Both the position numbers and the translations under genes were made by a program. A stretch of DNA of 64,000 bases from positions 25,766,063 through 25,830,062 of the forward strand of contig JAVGWX010000018.1 in assembly GCA_036924085.1 (NCBI GenBank). The letters are read 5' to 3'. Below are positions 55,602 to 64,000 of the stretch, one piece after another. The DNA is from Ariolimax columbianus (lineage: Eukaryota > Mollusca > Gastropoda > Stylommatophora > Arionidae). Under the pieces are notes generated by a model. It worked only from the letters and a program-made list of their open reading frames with translations, was not told the origin of the DNA and searched no databases. Position 1 is the first letter of the stretch, and every line of letters starts with the position of its first letter.

Positions 55602-56330
55602 TACGAGACGTGCTCAAATTAAACCGAACCTAACTGCACCAAGTGAACGTACGTACTATGCACATGATGACGTCACTTCTGGTGTTGGAGTGGCCACAAT
55701 GAGTAGGTTACTCTTATGTGCGCCCTGAAAAGGGCGTTAAGTGGCAGGTTGTCGTAGCTTTTCTCATATCCCGAGCGTGCTGGTGAAGGTGGACTGGAGT
55801 CCTCCAAGCGGTTGAGCTATGCCTGGCTTAATCAGCGTGCCTCTCACTACTACGGGAACGACGTCGAACCTTACCTTGTTAGCCAGACTGTTGTCCTCGA
55901 AAACAACCCGTTTCAGCAAGGAAGTCAAGCGAGGGTTTTGGTCAGTATATTTCTCCTGACCTTGGCTAACATTGTCTGATCAGTATGTTTTGCCCGACCA
56001 GACGTTAGCCTCATCGTCCCTCACTTCAGGTGTAAACAGCACATACCAACCGTCAAGTTTACAAAATGTCATTATCTATTGACGCATAATTCCCTCAGCA
56101 GACCGTTGAAAACATGGCGCGTGTAATACGGAATCCGTCCAGAGTTGATCAGCAAGCGGTGATTTTGTTTCTAACAGCTGAAGGATGTCGACCAGTTGAC
56201 ATTCATCGCAGAATGCAGGCAGAGTATGTTGACAAAAGCGTGTCGAAGACAACAGTGAAGAACTGGACAACGATGTTTAAAGAAGATCTTTCGTTAACTC
56301 ACGTACATATAATCTGCTATGAGAATGTGC
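55602..56330 (+). pseudogene. Mariner-like transposon 5' half, split by family B
   Basis: The leader (CTCAAATTAAACCGAACCTA, GATGACGTCACTTCTGG) runs to 55684 and resumes at 56021. The transposase frame from 56114 reads MARVIRNPSRVDQQAVILFL, TAEGCRPVDIHRRMQAEYVD and KSVSKTTVKNWTTMFKED, the first helix-turn-helix of a mariner transposase. It then runs off into unrelated sequence (LTHVHIICYE). There is no catalytic domain. Upstream of the ATG is the same conserved leader as at 4.4 and 61.5 kb. Confidence 0.82.
55685..56020 (+). mobile_element. Family B element B10, complete, with 12-bp target-site duplication
   Basis: It runs from TTGGAGTGGCCACAATGAGT through CCGAGCGTGCTGGTGAAGGT and CTCACTACTACGGGAACGAC to GACGTTAGCCTCATCGTCCC, with one or two 37-bp units. 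TCACTTCTGGTG (55673-55684) and TCACTTCAGGTG (56021-56032) flank it. It fixes both ends of family B. Confidence 0.9.
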
Positions 56331-56344
56331 TGTGTGTATAGTGG

Positions 56345-56755
56345 ATTCATTGAGGCTTTCATCATCAGTCCCGTAACCTAAAAGGTCTTCGAGGCACCGT
56401 TATTGCAGTTTGTCGAACCAGTTTCCGCCATACGTCTCAATTTTCAGCCAAGGTATTAGTTTCAGCTATAGACCTTCCCGTCCACTCTTTTATATTGTCC
56501 TCCCATCTGTTTGTTTTTTTTATCTCCCTCTCCCACGCTTCCCAGGCACAGCAGGACGGTCTTGGTCAGCCCCCATCGATCGTGACATATGTCCATGCCA
56601 TGCCAATTTTCGTGTTTTTACTATAGTCAATAAATTCTTGATATTGACCTAACTCCTTCCTAACAATTTCAAGAACACTTTCGTGTGTAAGGCGATCCAA
56701 ATATGAAATGAGAAGAATTCATTGAGGCTTCAGCATGTTTGGAACTGCATGTGTG
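56345..56755. other. Unassigned DNA
   Basis: No gene or repeat is recognised. Confidence 0.4.
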
Positions 56756-57066
56756 AAAAATTGTGTGTGGGTGTAAAAGATGTGACACGTTGTGTGTGCG
56801 TGTAAAAGATGTGACACATTGTGTGTGGGTGTAAAAGATGTGACACATTGTGTGTGGGTGTAAAAGATGTGACACATTGTGTGTGCGTGTAAAAGATGTG
56901 ACACATTGTGTGTGGGTGTAAAAGATGTGACACATTGTGTGTGCGTGTAAAAGATGTGGAAAATTGTGTGTGGGTGTAAAAAACGTGAAAATAGGTTGGT
57001 GTGAAAGATGTGAAAATAGGTTGGTGTGAAAGATGTGAAAAGTGCACATGTGTAAAAGATATGAAA
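56756..57066. repeat. 29-bp minisatellite, about 10 copies
   Basis: The unit is GTGTAAAAGATGTGACACAT followed by TGTGTGTGG, step 29 (56771 to 56800). Three shorter GTGTGAAAGATGTGAAAATA-type units end it. Confidence 0.93.
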
Positions 57067-57274
57067 ATGCCGTCGTTGTCGACAGCTGACATTTTAAGAC
57101 CGGTACACGTCTACTCTTGTGTGTTCTCTCTTCTCTTTGATTACCCTACTTTACTACGAAGGCTGCTTACAAAGTAATGCTCCACATTTTTGTTCTCACC
57201 CAGGAATAAGAATTGCAAATTGAAACGCTACTGCTTGACTGTTTCCCGGCGAATGTGTGGGTAATTATACGGTC

Positions 57275-57372
57275 GTCCCAGAAAACCACTCCATACTAAC
57301 AGAAAAGACCTGTACGAATTTCAGGGCTGAAACAACAGCTGTACACGCTGCAACTCCAATTCTTATCAATAC
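57275..57372 (+). pseudogene. LINE RNase H fragment
   Basis: CTNFRAETTAVHAATPILIN is the RNase H helix with the catalytic Glu (SNxxAExxAI). It is cut off at the 3' end of the oppositely oriented LINE by an ATTGT-type repeat at 57362-57380. Confidence 0.65.
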
Positions 57373-57374
57373 AA

Positions 57375-58735
57375 TACAATAGTACGCTTAGGCGGCCAGG
57401 ACCCGTCGAGTCGAATGACCGTGTCTATGACCACGTTTGATGGCCGTGTCCCAGGCGGCCTGCAGTTCTGTTGGGGTTGTGGCGATCTGTTTTAGCAAGG
57501 TGTTACGAGGGCGGCCCCGAGGACGTCTCCAGGATGAGCACGGCTTCTTCCCATAACTCGCATCCACAGCCTGTCGGAGAATCTCGTGGGCTGGGGCTTC
57601 CCGGGAAAGACGAGCAACTTGACCGAAGAGGGAGAGACTACGGCGATCATTCGTTGAGACAATGTCTGCAAATTGAGTACGTCGAACTACTTCACTGTTG
57701 TAAATCACGTCATGCCAGACGATTCCATTAGGATGGGCCTCTGGTTGCGCATGCGGAAGGCCCCAAAGACGTTGCCGGTCCTGCTGTAGTAGTGTCCAGG
57801 ACTCGTAGCCGCACATGAGAATAGGGACAATGCAGAGGAAGTAAATACGAAGCCTGGTCTCCAGGGAGAGCCTTTGCTGGGACCAGACTCTGCGGAGCGA
57901 GTGCATGGATGAAGCCGCTAAGCCAATCCTACGACTGCTGTGTGTGTCAGAGGACTGGCTGCTGTCCAGGTAGACGAAGTCGGTGGCTGCTACAGGGTTG
58001 TCGTTCACTGTGATGCTCAACGCAGAGTGGCCCCTGCTGAGATTTTGGATTTTCGTTTTCGTCCAGGAAATCTGCACGCCTATGGTAGCCGTTCGATCCA
58101 GTGCCTCTAGGGGGCTTACCAGGGCCTGAGAATCGTAGCCCGGTATAACGACGTCATCACCGTAGACGAGATCGGTTACCCGGGAGTCGCCGACGAGGAC
58201 CCCTGGATTGTGTGCAGAAGACTGTGGGATGATCAAGTCCATGGCGCAGCAGAAAAGTGCAGGGGCGAGGATGCAGCCCTATCGGACACCAGTTGATGTA
58301 GAGGACTCCTCTGTGAGATCCTGCTCGAGATGAATTTTGGCGCTGATGTGACTGTGAAGCTCTACAATTAGGGTCAGCAGCGTGCCTGGGATACCGACGT
58401 ATTGTAGGGCCTTCCACATGGCGTGTCTGTCCACAGAATCGAAGGCAGACTGTTGGTCAACGTAGGCGACGGGGAGAGGGCAGTTAAACCCGCGGTGCAG
58501 TTCTGTGAGGAGGCGGAGTTCGAAAATGGCGTCAATGGAGGAGCGAGAAACTATAAACCCTGACTGCTGGGGGCGACGATGCCTCATTAAAAGGGGCTGT
58601 AGTCTGGAGAGGAGCACATGTGCGAAGACCTTGCTGGGGACGGACAGAAGGGTAATAGGCCTGTATTTGCCGGAAGCCCTTTCCCTTGTACAGGGAAATT
58701 ATTATTCAGTCGCGCATGCTGCGGGCACTTGGCCA
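57375..58735 (-). pseudogene. Best-preserved LINE reverse transcriptase, one in-frame stop in the RT core
   Basis: On the - strand: RASGKYRPITLLSVPSKVFA (RT entry), PQQSGFIVSRSSIDAIFELR, VAYVDQQSAFDSVDRHAMWK (first catalytic Asp in AYVDxxxAFDS), then GVR, a TAG, and GCILAPALFCCAMDLIIPQS (GVRQGCxLAP). After it come VTDLVYGDDVVIPGYDSQAL (YGDD box), GVQISWTKTKIQNLSRG, and the C-terminal part SLETRLRIYFLCIVPILMCG to RRSLSLFGQVARLS and RPRGRPRNTLLKQIATTPTE, ending at 57388. Apart from the TAG at 58279-58281 (where Gln is expected) the frame is open for about 410 codons. At the upstream end, near 58700, LYKGKG is in another frame and the rest of the 5' end is missing. The 3' end is an ATTGT-like repeat. 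Confidence 0.88.
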
Positions 58736-58741
58736 ATGTTC

Positions 58742-58800
58742 CACCTATCAGCCAAAACACAACTACAAAATAAACGGTAATTCTAACAAACTCTTGGGGC
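58742..58800 (+). pseudogene. Small RNase H fragment
   Basis: ATCAGCCAAAACACAACTAC then AAACGGTAATTCTAACA matches 3960 and 59325. It lies between the LINE and family B11. Confidence 0.55.
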
Positions 58801-58803
58801 TGT

Positions 58804-59232
58804 TGGGGGAGGAAGACTAGCGTCTGGTCAGGCAAAATATACTGATCAGACTTGTTAGTCAGGGTCAGGCAAAATATACTGATCAGACATGTTAGTCAGA
58901 GTCAGGCAAAATATACTGATCAGACATGTTAGTCAGGGTCAGGCAAAATATACTGATCAGACATGTTAGTCAGAGTCAGGCAAAATATACTGATCAGACA
59001 TGTTAGTCAGGGTCAGGCAAAATATACTGATCAGACATATTAGTCAGGAAAAGGCAAAACATACTGGCCAAGACCCTCACCTCGGCTTCCTAGTAGTTCT
59101 CTCTGGAAACAGGTTGTTTTCATGGCAGTCTGGCTAATGAGGTGAGGGATCGATGTGATCCCCGTAGTAGTGAGTGACACGGCACGTAGATGAAGCTAAG
59201 GATAGCACAACCTCCTGGAGGATCACGGTCCA
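58804..59232 (-). mobile_element. Family B element B11 with 37-bp array
   Basis: On the - strand: body at 59085-59232 (GATCCTCCAGGAGGTTGTGC; CACTCACTACTACGGGGATC; GAAAACAACCTGTTTCCAGA), the array, and the terminus reverse of GGGGAGGAAGACTAGCGTCT. Confidence 0.85.
58823..59060. repeat. 37-bp satellite inside B11, about 6 copies
   Basis: The unit is GGTCAGGCAAAATATACTGA followed by TCAGACATGTTAGTCAG. Copies are almost identical. Confidence 0.95.
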
Positions 59233-60018
59233 AGGATGCTGAAAGCCACTCCATACCAGCAGAAGAGACCGGTACTAATTTCAGAGCCGACGCAACAGCT
59301 GTACATGCAGCAACTCAGATTCTTATCAGCCAAAACAAAACTACAAGGAAAACGGTCACTCTAACAGACTCCATAAGCATACTCTGAGCCATCTCAAGCC
59401 CCAAACAAGATAGACTCCAGGAACACACTCTGAGCCATCTCAAGCCCCAAACAAGATAGACTCCAGGGGCACACTGAGCCATCTCAAGCCCCAAACATGA
59501 TATACTCCATTAGCATACTCTGAGCCATCTCAAGCCCCAAACAAGATAGACTCCAGGAACATACTCTGAGCCTTCTCAAGCCCCAAACATGATAGACTCC
59601 AGGAACATACTCTGAGCCTTCTCAAGCCCCAAACATGATAGACTCCAGGAGCACACTCTGAGCCATCTCAAGCTCCAAACATGATAGACTCCAGGAGCAT
59701 ACTCTGAGCCATCTCAAGCCCCAAACAAGATAGACTCCAGGAGCACACTCTGAGCCATCTCAAGCCCCAAACATGATAGACTCCAGGAGCACACTCTGAG
59801 CCATCTCCAGCCCCAAACAAGATAGACTCACACACAATAAAATATAACATCGGGTTGCTGTCTCTCCCACAATAAAACAAACAGAATTAGTCATAAAGTG
59901 GATTCCAGTCCACTGTGGGATGCTTGGACGCCAGAAAAACTCGCAAAAGCGACACACAGACTTGTCATCTACAGAGCTTTAAAGAAGCAAAGACACTCAT
60001 AAAATGATTCACGAGGAC
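59233..60018 (+). pseudogene. LINE RNase H domain carrying a 46-bp array
   Basis: GTNFRADATAVHAATQILIS (catalytic Glu helix, here with Asp) and TTRKTVTLTDSISIL (TDS motif) are followed by the array. After it the domain resumes with VIKWIPVHCGMLG, which is the WIPxHCGIxGNE motif (59895-59935), then debris of KEAKTLIK. So the array occupies the RNase H loop. Confidence 0.75.
59382..59830. repeat. 46-bp minisatellite, about 10 copies, inside RNase H
   Basis: GACTCCAGGAGCACACTCTG followed by AGCCATCTCAAGCCCCAAAC and ATGATA, step 46 (59641 to 59687). The single-copy LINE at 4010-4050 has a matching segment (GACTCCAGGAGCATACTCCA then AACTCAAGCCCCAGACT). Confidence 0.95.
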
Positions 60019-60019
60019 G

Positions 60020-60058
60020 CTGACCGCTACAGCTTATGCACTGCTCAGTATCTTGATC
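60020..60058 (-). mobile_element. Family A head fragment A10
   Basis: GACGCTGACCGCTACAGCTT then GCACTGCTCAGTATCTTGAT is the reverse of the family-A head. Only about 40 bases remain. Confidence 0.7.
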
Positions 60059-60806
60059 CTGCATTGGGCAACAAATATGTCAGCCCAAACCCACATACTT
60101 CAGTAGGGCCCCCTACATAAGTAGAGCCGTTACTACCAGCTATCTTAGAAAATCCACCAAAAGTGATCAACTCAGTACGAGTGTCACATCCAAAGACATT
60201 CAGTGTACATACTTCACGTTGTAATGTATGTCCGCAAGTCAATGAGGCCCCTAATGTTGAGGGACTACCACCGTGTTCAGGTTGGGCTTTCACTGTGGGC
60301 TCGTCGAATGAAGTCACTGCTAACTGGGGGCCGGATACTCTGTGACCTTGGTCAGGACCGAAATGTTAGTTAAACGATGTGCCAGTCCATTGTTGAGCTG
60401 TGTCAATATTTCCAATCAATCAATCAAAGCCTGTCGCTCCTCTCGGTGTATATCCCATTGGCAACATCCCTCCAGCAGGTGAGACTGCTATTCGCATGAA
60501 CAACCTGCTTCTGTCGCCTCTTTTACCACATTTAAATAAGTTGTGATACAGTGAATCTCATTTCTTCAGTATTTTCATTTTAAAATTCCGCCTCCGGTTC
60601 AATCCAGTAGATCTGTCCATCAACCAGCCAGCCTTCCTTTCTTGTCTGTTTTTTGCTTGTGTCTCTGTTTGTACATCTGTCAAATTCATCCATCTGGAGG
60701 CCCATCCAATCAAACGGAAGCCACCCATATCTGGCTGTCCATCCGTTCAATCAGATTTGTTCCATATAAATCATCCATCAATATTTGTATGTTGGTCCGT
60801 AAAAAT
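60059..60806. other. Unassigned DNA
   Basis: No gene or repeat family is recognised. A - strand 90-codon frame at 60045-60317 has no motif. Confidence 0.4.
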
Positions 60807-60814
60807 GCATCGAT

Positions 60815-60845
60815 ATATATATATATATATCATCATCATCATCAT
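60815..60845. repeat. (TA)n(ATC)n microsatellite
   Basis: ATATATATAT followed by ATCATCATCATCATC. The following 150 bases resemble 30155-30300. Confidence 0.85.
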
Positions 60846-61014
60846 GTAGCATGCCATTGATAGAACGTCACAGCCATTCGATATGAATCTCGATCAGCAG
60901 TCAGTCTACTCGCCTGCTCCAGGTTCATGTTGAAGGTGCCCTTGTTATCGTGTATCCATCTACGTCTTAGTGGGTTAACGGTTTTGTTTTGATGATGTAA
61001 ACTTGCGTTGTATT

Positions 61015-61246
61015 TGGATTATAGTGAGGAAGAAGCTGCGCTGGTCATCAACCTCACTCTCTGGTCCCAAACTACCTTGGACCAGTGGCAAGACTTAGTC
61101 AAGATGACTGGAGGTAATGCAGGATGAAGGCGCGCTGGTCCCACCTCTTTTGAGACCAGGGGTCGCTTGATGCCTGTGGGGCTCCAACCCACACCCATTC
61201 CGTTCATCGGTAAGGCGAGTGCCTCACCTCTCGACCACAGCGACCC
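61015..61246 (-). mobile_element. tRNA-headed SINE sharing its body with family C
   Basis: The - strand head GGGTCGCTGTGGTCGAGAGG (box A-like) and GGTGTGGGTTGGAGCCCC (box B-like) is followed by a body whose + strand form (AACCTCACTCTCTGGTCC, TGGCAAGACTTAGTCAAGAT then GACTGGAG) matches family C at 62165-62230. It ends next to a (CATA)n tract. Confidence 0.65.
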
Positions 61247-61430
61247 CATACATACATACATACATACAAACATACATAAACACACATACACACATACATA
61301 CATACATACATACATACATACATACAAACAAACATACATAAACACACATACACACAAACATACATACATACATACATACATACATACATACATACATACA
61401 TACATACACGTACGTACGTACATACATACA
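61247..61430. repeat. (CATA)n microsatellite
   Basis: About 180 bases of CATACATA with CACA and CAAA variants. Met/Tyr/Val/Cys repeats in translation are artefacts. Confidence 0.96.
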
Positions 61431-61464
61431 TAATGTACGTGTTTTTTGTGCTGCAGACATACAT

Positions 61465-62023
61465 ACGAGGCGTGTTCAAATCAAACCGGACCTAACTGCA
61501 CCAAGTGAATATACGTATGATGCGCATGATGGCGTCATTTCAGGTGTAAATAGCACATACCAACCGTCAAGTTTGCAAAATGTCATTATCCTCCGTCTCA
61601 TAGTCTTCTCAGCAGACCGTTGAAAACATGGATGGTGTGATACAGAATCCGTCCAGAATTGATCAACGAAAGGTGATTCGGTTTCTAACAGCTGAAGGAT
61701 GTCGACCAGTTGACATTCATCATAGAATGCAGGCAGTGTATTGTGACAAAAGTGTGTCGAAGACAACAGTAAAGAACTAGACAACATGTTTAAAGAAGGA
61801 CGTGAGTTAAGGAAAGATCTCCCAAGACGAGGTCAGGCGCATATTGTTGCGTCAGAAGATGCTATCGCCATAATTTATGCAGCAATTCGGGTGGAGCGCC
61901 GCCATAGCTTACGTTCGCTAGCAGAGGAATTGGATGTGTCGCTAGGCACAGGTCAAATGGTGATTAGCAAGAAACTGAAGTATCGGAAGGTGTTCACAAT
62001 GAGTACCGATACTTCAGTATAAA
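61465..62023 (+). pseudogene. Mariner-like transposon 5' half
   Basis: The leader GTGTTCAAATCAAACCGGAC is followed by the transposase from 61629: a segment with IDQRKVIRFLTAEGCRPVDI and SVSKTTVKN, a stop, and in another frame MFKEGRELRKDLPRRGQAHI, EDAIAIIYAAIRVERRHSLR and SLAEELDVSLGTGQMVISKK (second helix-turn-helix). The catalytic DD(34)D part is missing; family C starts at 62024. Confidence 0.82.
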
Positions 62024-62762
62024 TACATATATGATGACGTTCGTCCATCACAAGTGATGAAGACCACTCTCTTTGTTCAGCTGTGTGCCAGTCTTTTCTC
62101 TTGCTGTGTCCGCTGAAATGGGTGACGCGCGGTGATTTGGTTTAAAGTGAGGTGCCTTTTGCCAACCTCACTCTCTGGTCCTGAGCTACCTTTGGCATGT
62201 GGCATGATATTTATCGAGACGACTGGAGATAGCATAGGATGCAGCTTTTTCCTCAGGGTTTCACTTCCGAAGCCTTTCCCTTAAACAGGTATCCCGCAAG
62301 GCAGCGGAGAGATGGGGGGCCGGGGGGGGGGGGGGGGAGGGCGGATGACATCCAACCTTGTGTGTCGTGCCTTTTCCATAACCACAAGAGGTCGTAGGGA
62401 CATAACTCAGCGTGTGAGTGAGTGTGGTATCTCTCCCCGGCTGTGCTCAGTTCATTATTTCTCACACGCCAATTTCGTGAAGTTTAGCCGTGTGAACTAG
62501 GCCGTGAAATATGACAGGTTTAAGCGTAAGTATCATTCATATAGCCGATGTCCAGACCAGGATAATCGAACGGAAGAAATCACAAAAAAAACGAACAAAT
62601 TAACCAGTCCAAATATAAAACAACAACACGTTTCAGTAAATACAAGTATAAGTCGTCGAGTAGTGTGAACTCCAGGCAAGTCCGTGGTCTGGCGGCATCC
62701 ATAATAATCCAAAACAGTAGAGCAATATAGACCCGCAGCCAGTTACCGCGCCATCTTATATA
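62024..62762 (+). mobile_element. Family C repeat, complete copy C2
   Basis: It runs from TATGATGACGTTCGTCCATC to AGTTACCGCGCCATCTTATA. It follows directly on the truncated mariner and ends in a (CATA)n tract. A G19-type run with GGAGGG lies at about 62320-62342. It is collinear with C1 over the whole length. Confidence 0.85.
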
Positions 62763-63025
62763 CATACATAACGTGCACATCCATATACATCCATAAACAC
62801 ATACATATACACACACACACATACATAACATACACACCCATATACACAGACATAGATACACATACACGCACATACAGATACACATACATAACATACACAC
62901 ACACATACATACGTATACATACACACACATACATACATACATAGATACATACATACATACATACATACATACACACACACACATTCACATACATGCATAC
63001 TGTCTGTGTTCTGTGAGCTGCATAC
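62757..63025. repeat. (CATA)n/(CACA)n microsatellite
   Basis: About 240 bases of CATACA and ACACAC, ending near ATACATGCATACTG. Confidence 0.95.
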
Positions 63026-63510
63026 ATACATCACTCACATTTATTCGTGCCCCACCCAACACAACGTGACCGGGTATTGATTATCTGCACGGAACCCATC
63101 ACATTTGTGCCGGCAGCCCTATGTTGTATAATTACTTACTCATCTGTTATCAATTCAGCGTCTTTCGTTACGGTTGTCGCTATTCATGCTACGGGTAAAT
63201 GTAGGTTAGAGGAGCCAGGTATGTGCAAATAATAATAGCTAGCCCACCTGACGCAGCAAGCTGTGGCTTAGTACAATGAAGCATCTAACACTTCATCCCC
63301 GATGGCATTTTCTTCTATTGAACATGTAAACGAACTAGCCGTATTCGCCCGCATCCAGTCAGTGTTACCAGATCATTGAAAGCCGCTTTGCTGTAATTGT
63401 GTATGGCACATATAATGGATATTCAGTGAGCTATTACAACGCGCCTGTCACTGATTATACGTTATTCTGTATAGGTCGTTATGAATGCATTGGTCGCCTT
63501 ATGTTCTGGT
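63026..63510. other. Unassigned DNA
   Basis: No gene or repeat family is recognised. Confidence 0.4.
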
Positions 63511-64000
63511 TATAATGTTCGTCCATCACATGTGATGAAGACCACTCTCTTTGTTCAGCAGTGTGGACAGTATTTTCCCTTTGTGTCCGCTGAAATGGGT
63601 GACTTGCATGGTGATTTGAAATAAAATGAGGAATATACTGCGCCTTGTGCCAACCTCACTCTCTAGTCCTGAGCCGCCCTTGGCTAGTGGCAAGATATTT
63701 ATCGAGACGACTGGAGATATCATAGGATTTTTTCTCAGGGTTTACTCCCGAAGCTTTTCACGTAAACTGGTATCCCGCAAGGCAGCGGAGCGTAAGGACA
63801 TCTATCATTGTGTGTCATGCCTTTTGCATAACCGCAAGAGGTTGTAGAGACATTACTCAGCGTGTGAGTGTTGGGCATCTCTCCCGGGCCGTGTTCTAGT
63901 CCATTATAGTCGTGTCTAAACTTCAGTCACACCAAAACCGACGCTGTCTGCAGCTACGGCGAAGAGCGTCAATATCATGGAGTTCAGCCGTGTGAACTAA
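63511..64000 (+). mobile_element. Family C repeat C3, cut by window end
   Basis: TATAATGTTCGTCCATCACA, GATGAAGACCACTCTCTTTG, AAGATATTTATCGAGACGAC and CATAACCGCAAGAGGTTGTA. It is collinear with C1 and C2 to the last base. Confidence 0.85.

Noticed and set aside
61019..61479. Met-Tyr-Val-Cys repeat protein
   Set aside because: It is a translation of (CATA)n; the same peptide arises at 62.6-63.0 kb.

Overview
This is eukaryotic genomic DNA that is almost entirely repetitive. It carries one convincing host coding segment, a very large open exon at positions 1-2052 on the + strand that ends at a GT splice donor. I found no further host exon, rRNA gene, stand-alone tRNA gene or CRISPR array in the remaining 62 kb. 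The dispersed repeats are decayed non-LTR retrotransposons (LINEs) ending in RNase H, CCHC-like or C2H2-like C-termini, mariner-type DNA transposons, and several tRNA-headed SINE families. This suggests an invertebrate animal. A mollusc, perhaps a gastropod, is my best guess, but that is inference from the style of the repeats and not a sequence match.

Layout. 0-2 kb: host exon. 2-6 kb: a 29-bp array, a complete family-A repeat, LINE and RNase H debris, and a fold-back pair of mariner 5' halves. 5.6-8.3 kb: a 47-bp array, pyrimidine tracts, a family-A copy whose internal 33-bp unit has expanded about 19 times, and a family-B copy with an internal 37-bp array. 9-18 kb: SINEs, family C, LINE C-termini, a 21-bp array, a LINE reverse transcriptase pseudogene, and a large family-B copy. 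18-31 kb: pyrimidine DNA, a 70-bp satellite, many LINE 3' fragments, a 34-bp array and a triplet array inside LINE coding sequence, and further A and SINE copies. 30-32 kb: a near full-length dead mariner transposase. 33-42 kb: SINE-like repeats, a 26-bp array split by a tRNA-SINE, 24-bp and 65-bp arrays, and a G-rich array. 41-46 kb: family A nested in family B, a 19-bp array inside a LINE, and further LINE fragments. 46.8-52.5 kb: a G-rich satellite with a higher-order repeat of about 1.86 kb. 53-64 kb: family-B copies (one nested in mariner), 29-, 42-46- and 46-bp arrays, the best-preserved LINE reverse transcriptase (one in-frame stop after a conserved GVR), tetranucleotide tracts, and two more family-C copies.

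The unifying observation is that many tandem arrays appear to have grown from short segments inside mobile elements. The 33-bp array is an internal segment of family A, the 37-bp array of family B, the 34-bp array lies in a LINE C-terminal coding segment, the 19-bp array lies between two recognisable LINE coding segments, the 46-bp array sits in an RNase H domain, and a (TAC)n tract begins where LINE codons for VLLYG are expected. Families A and B have apparent target-site duplications of 10-12 bp, and family A has a (GAA)n tail with truncation at the other end. They therefore look like short retroposons carrying an internal, length-variable satellite. Nested insertions (A in B, A in LINE, A in mariner, A in the 70-bp satellite, B in mariner, SINE in the 26-bp array) give a relative age order.

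Most long open frames in the window lie in these arrays and are not genes. All family assignments were made by reading motifs and have not been checked by database search.
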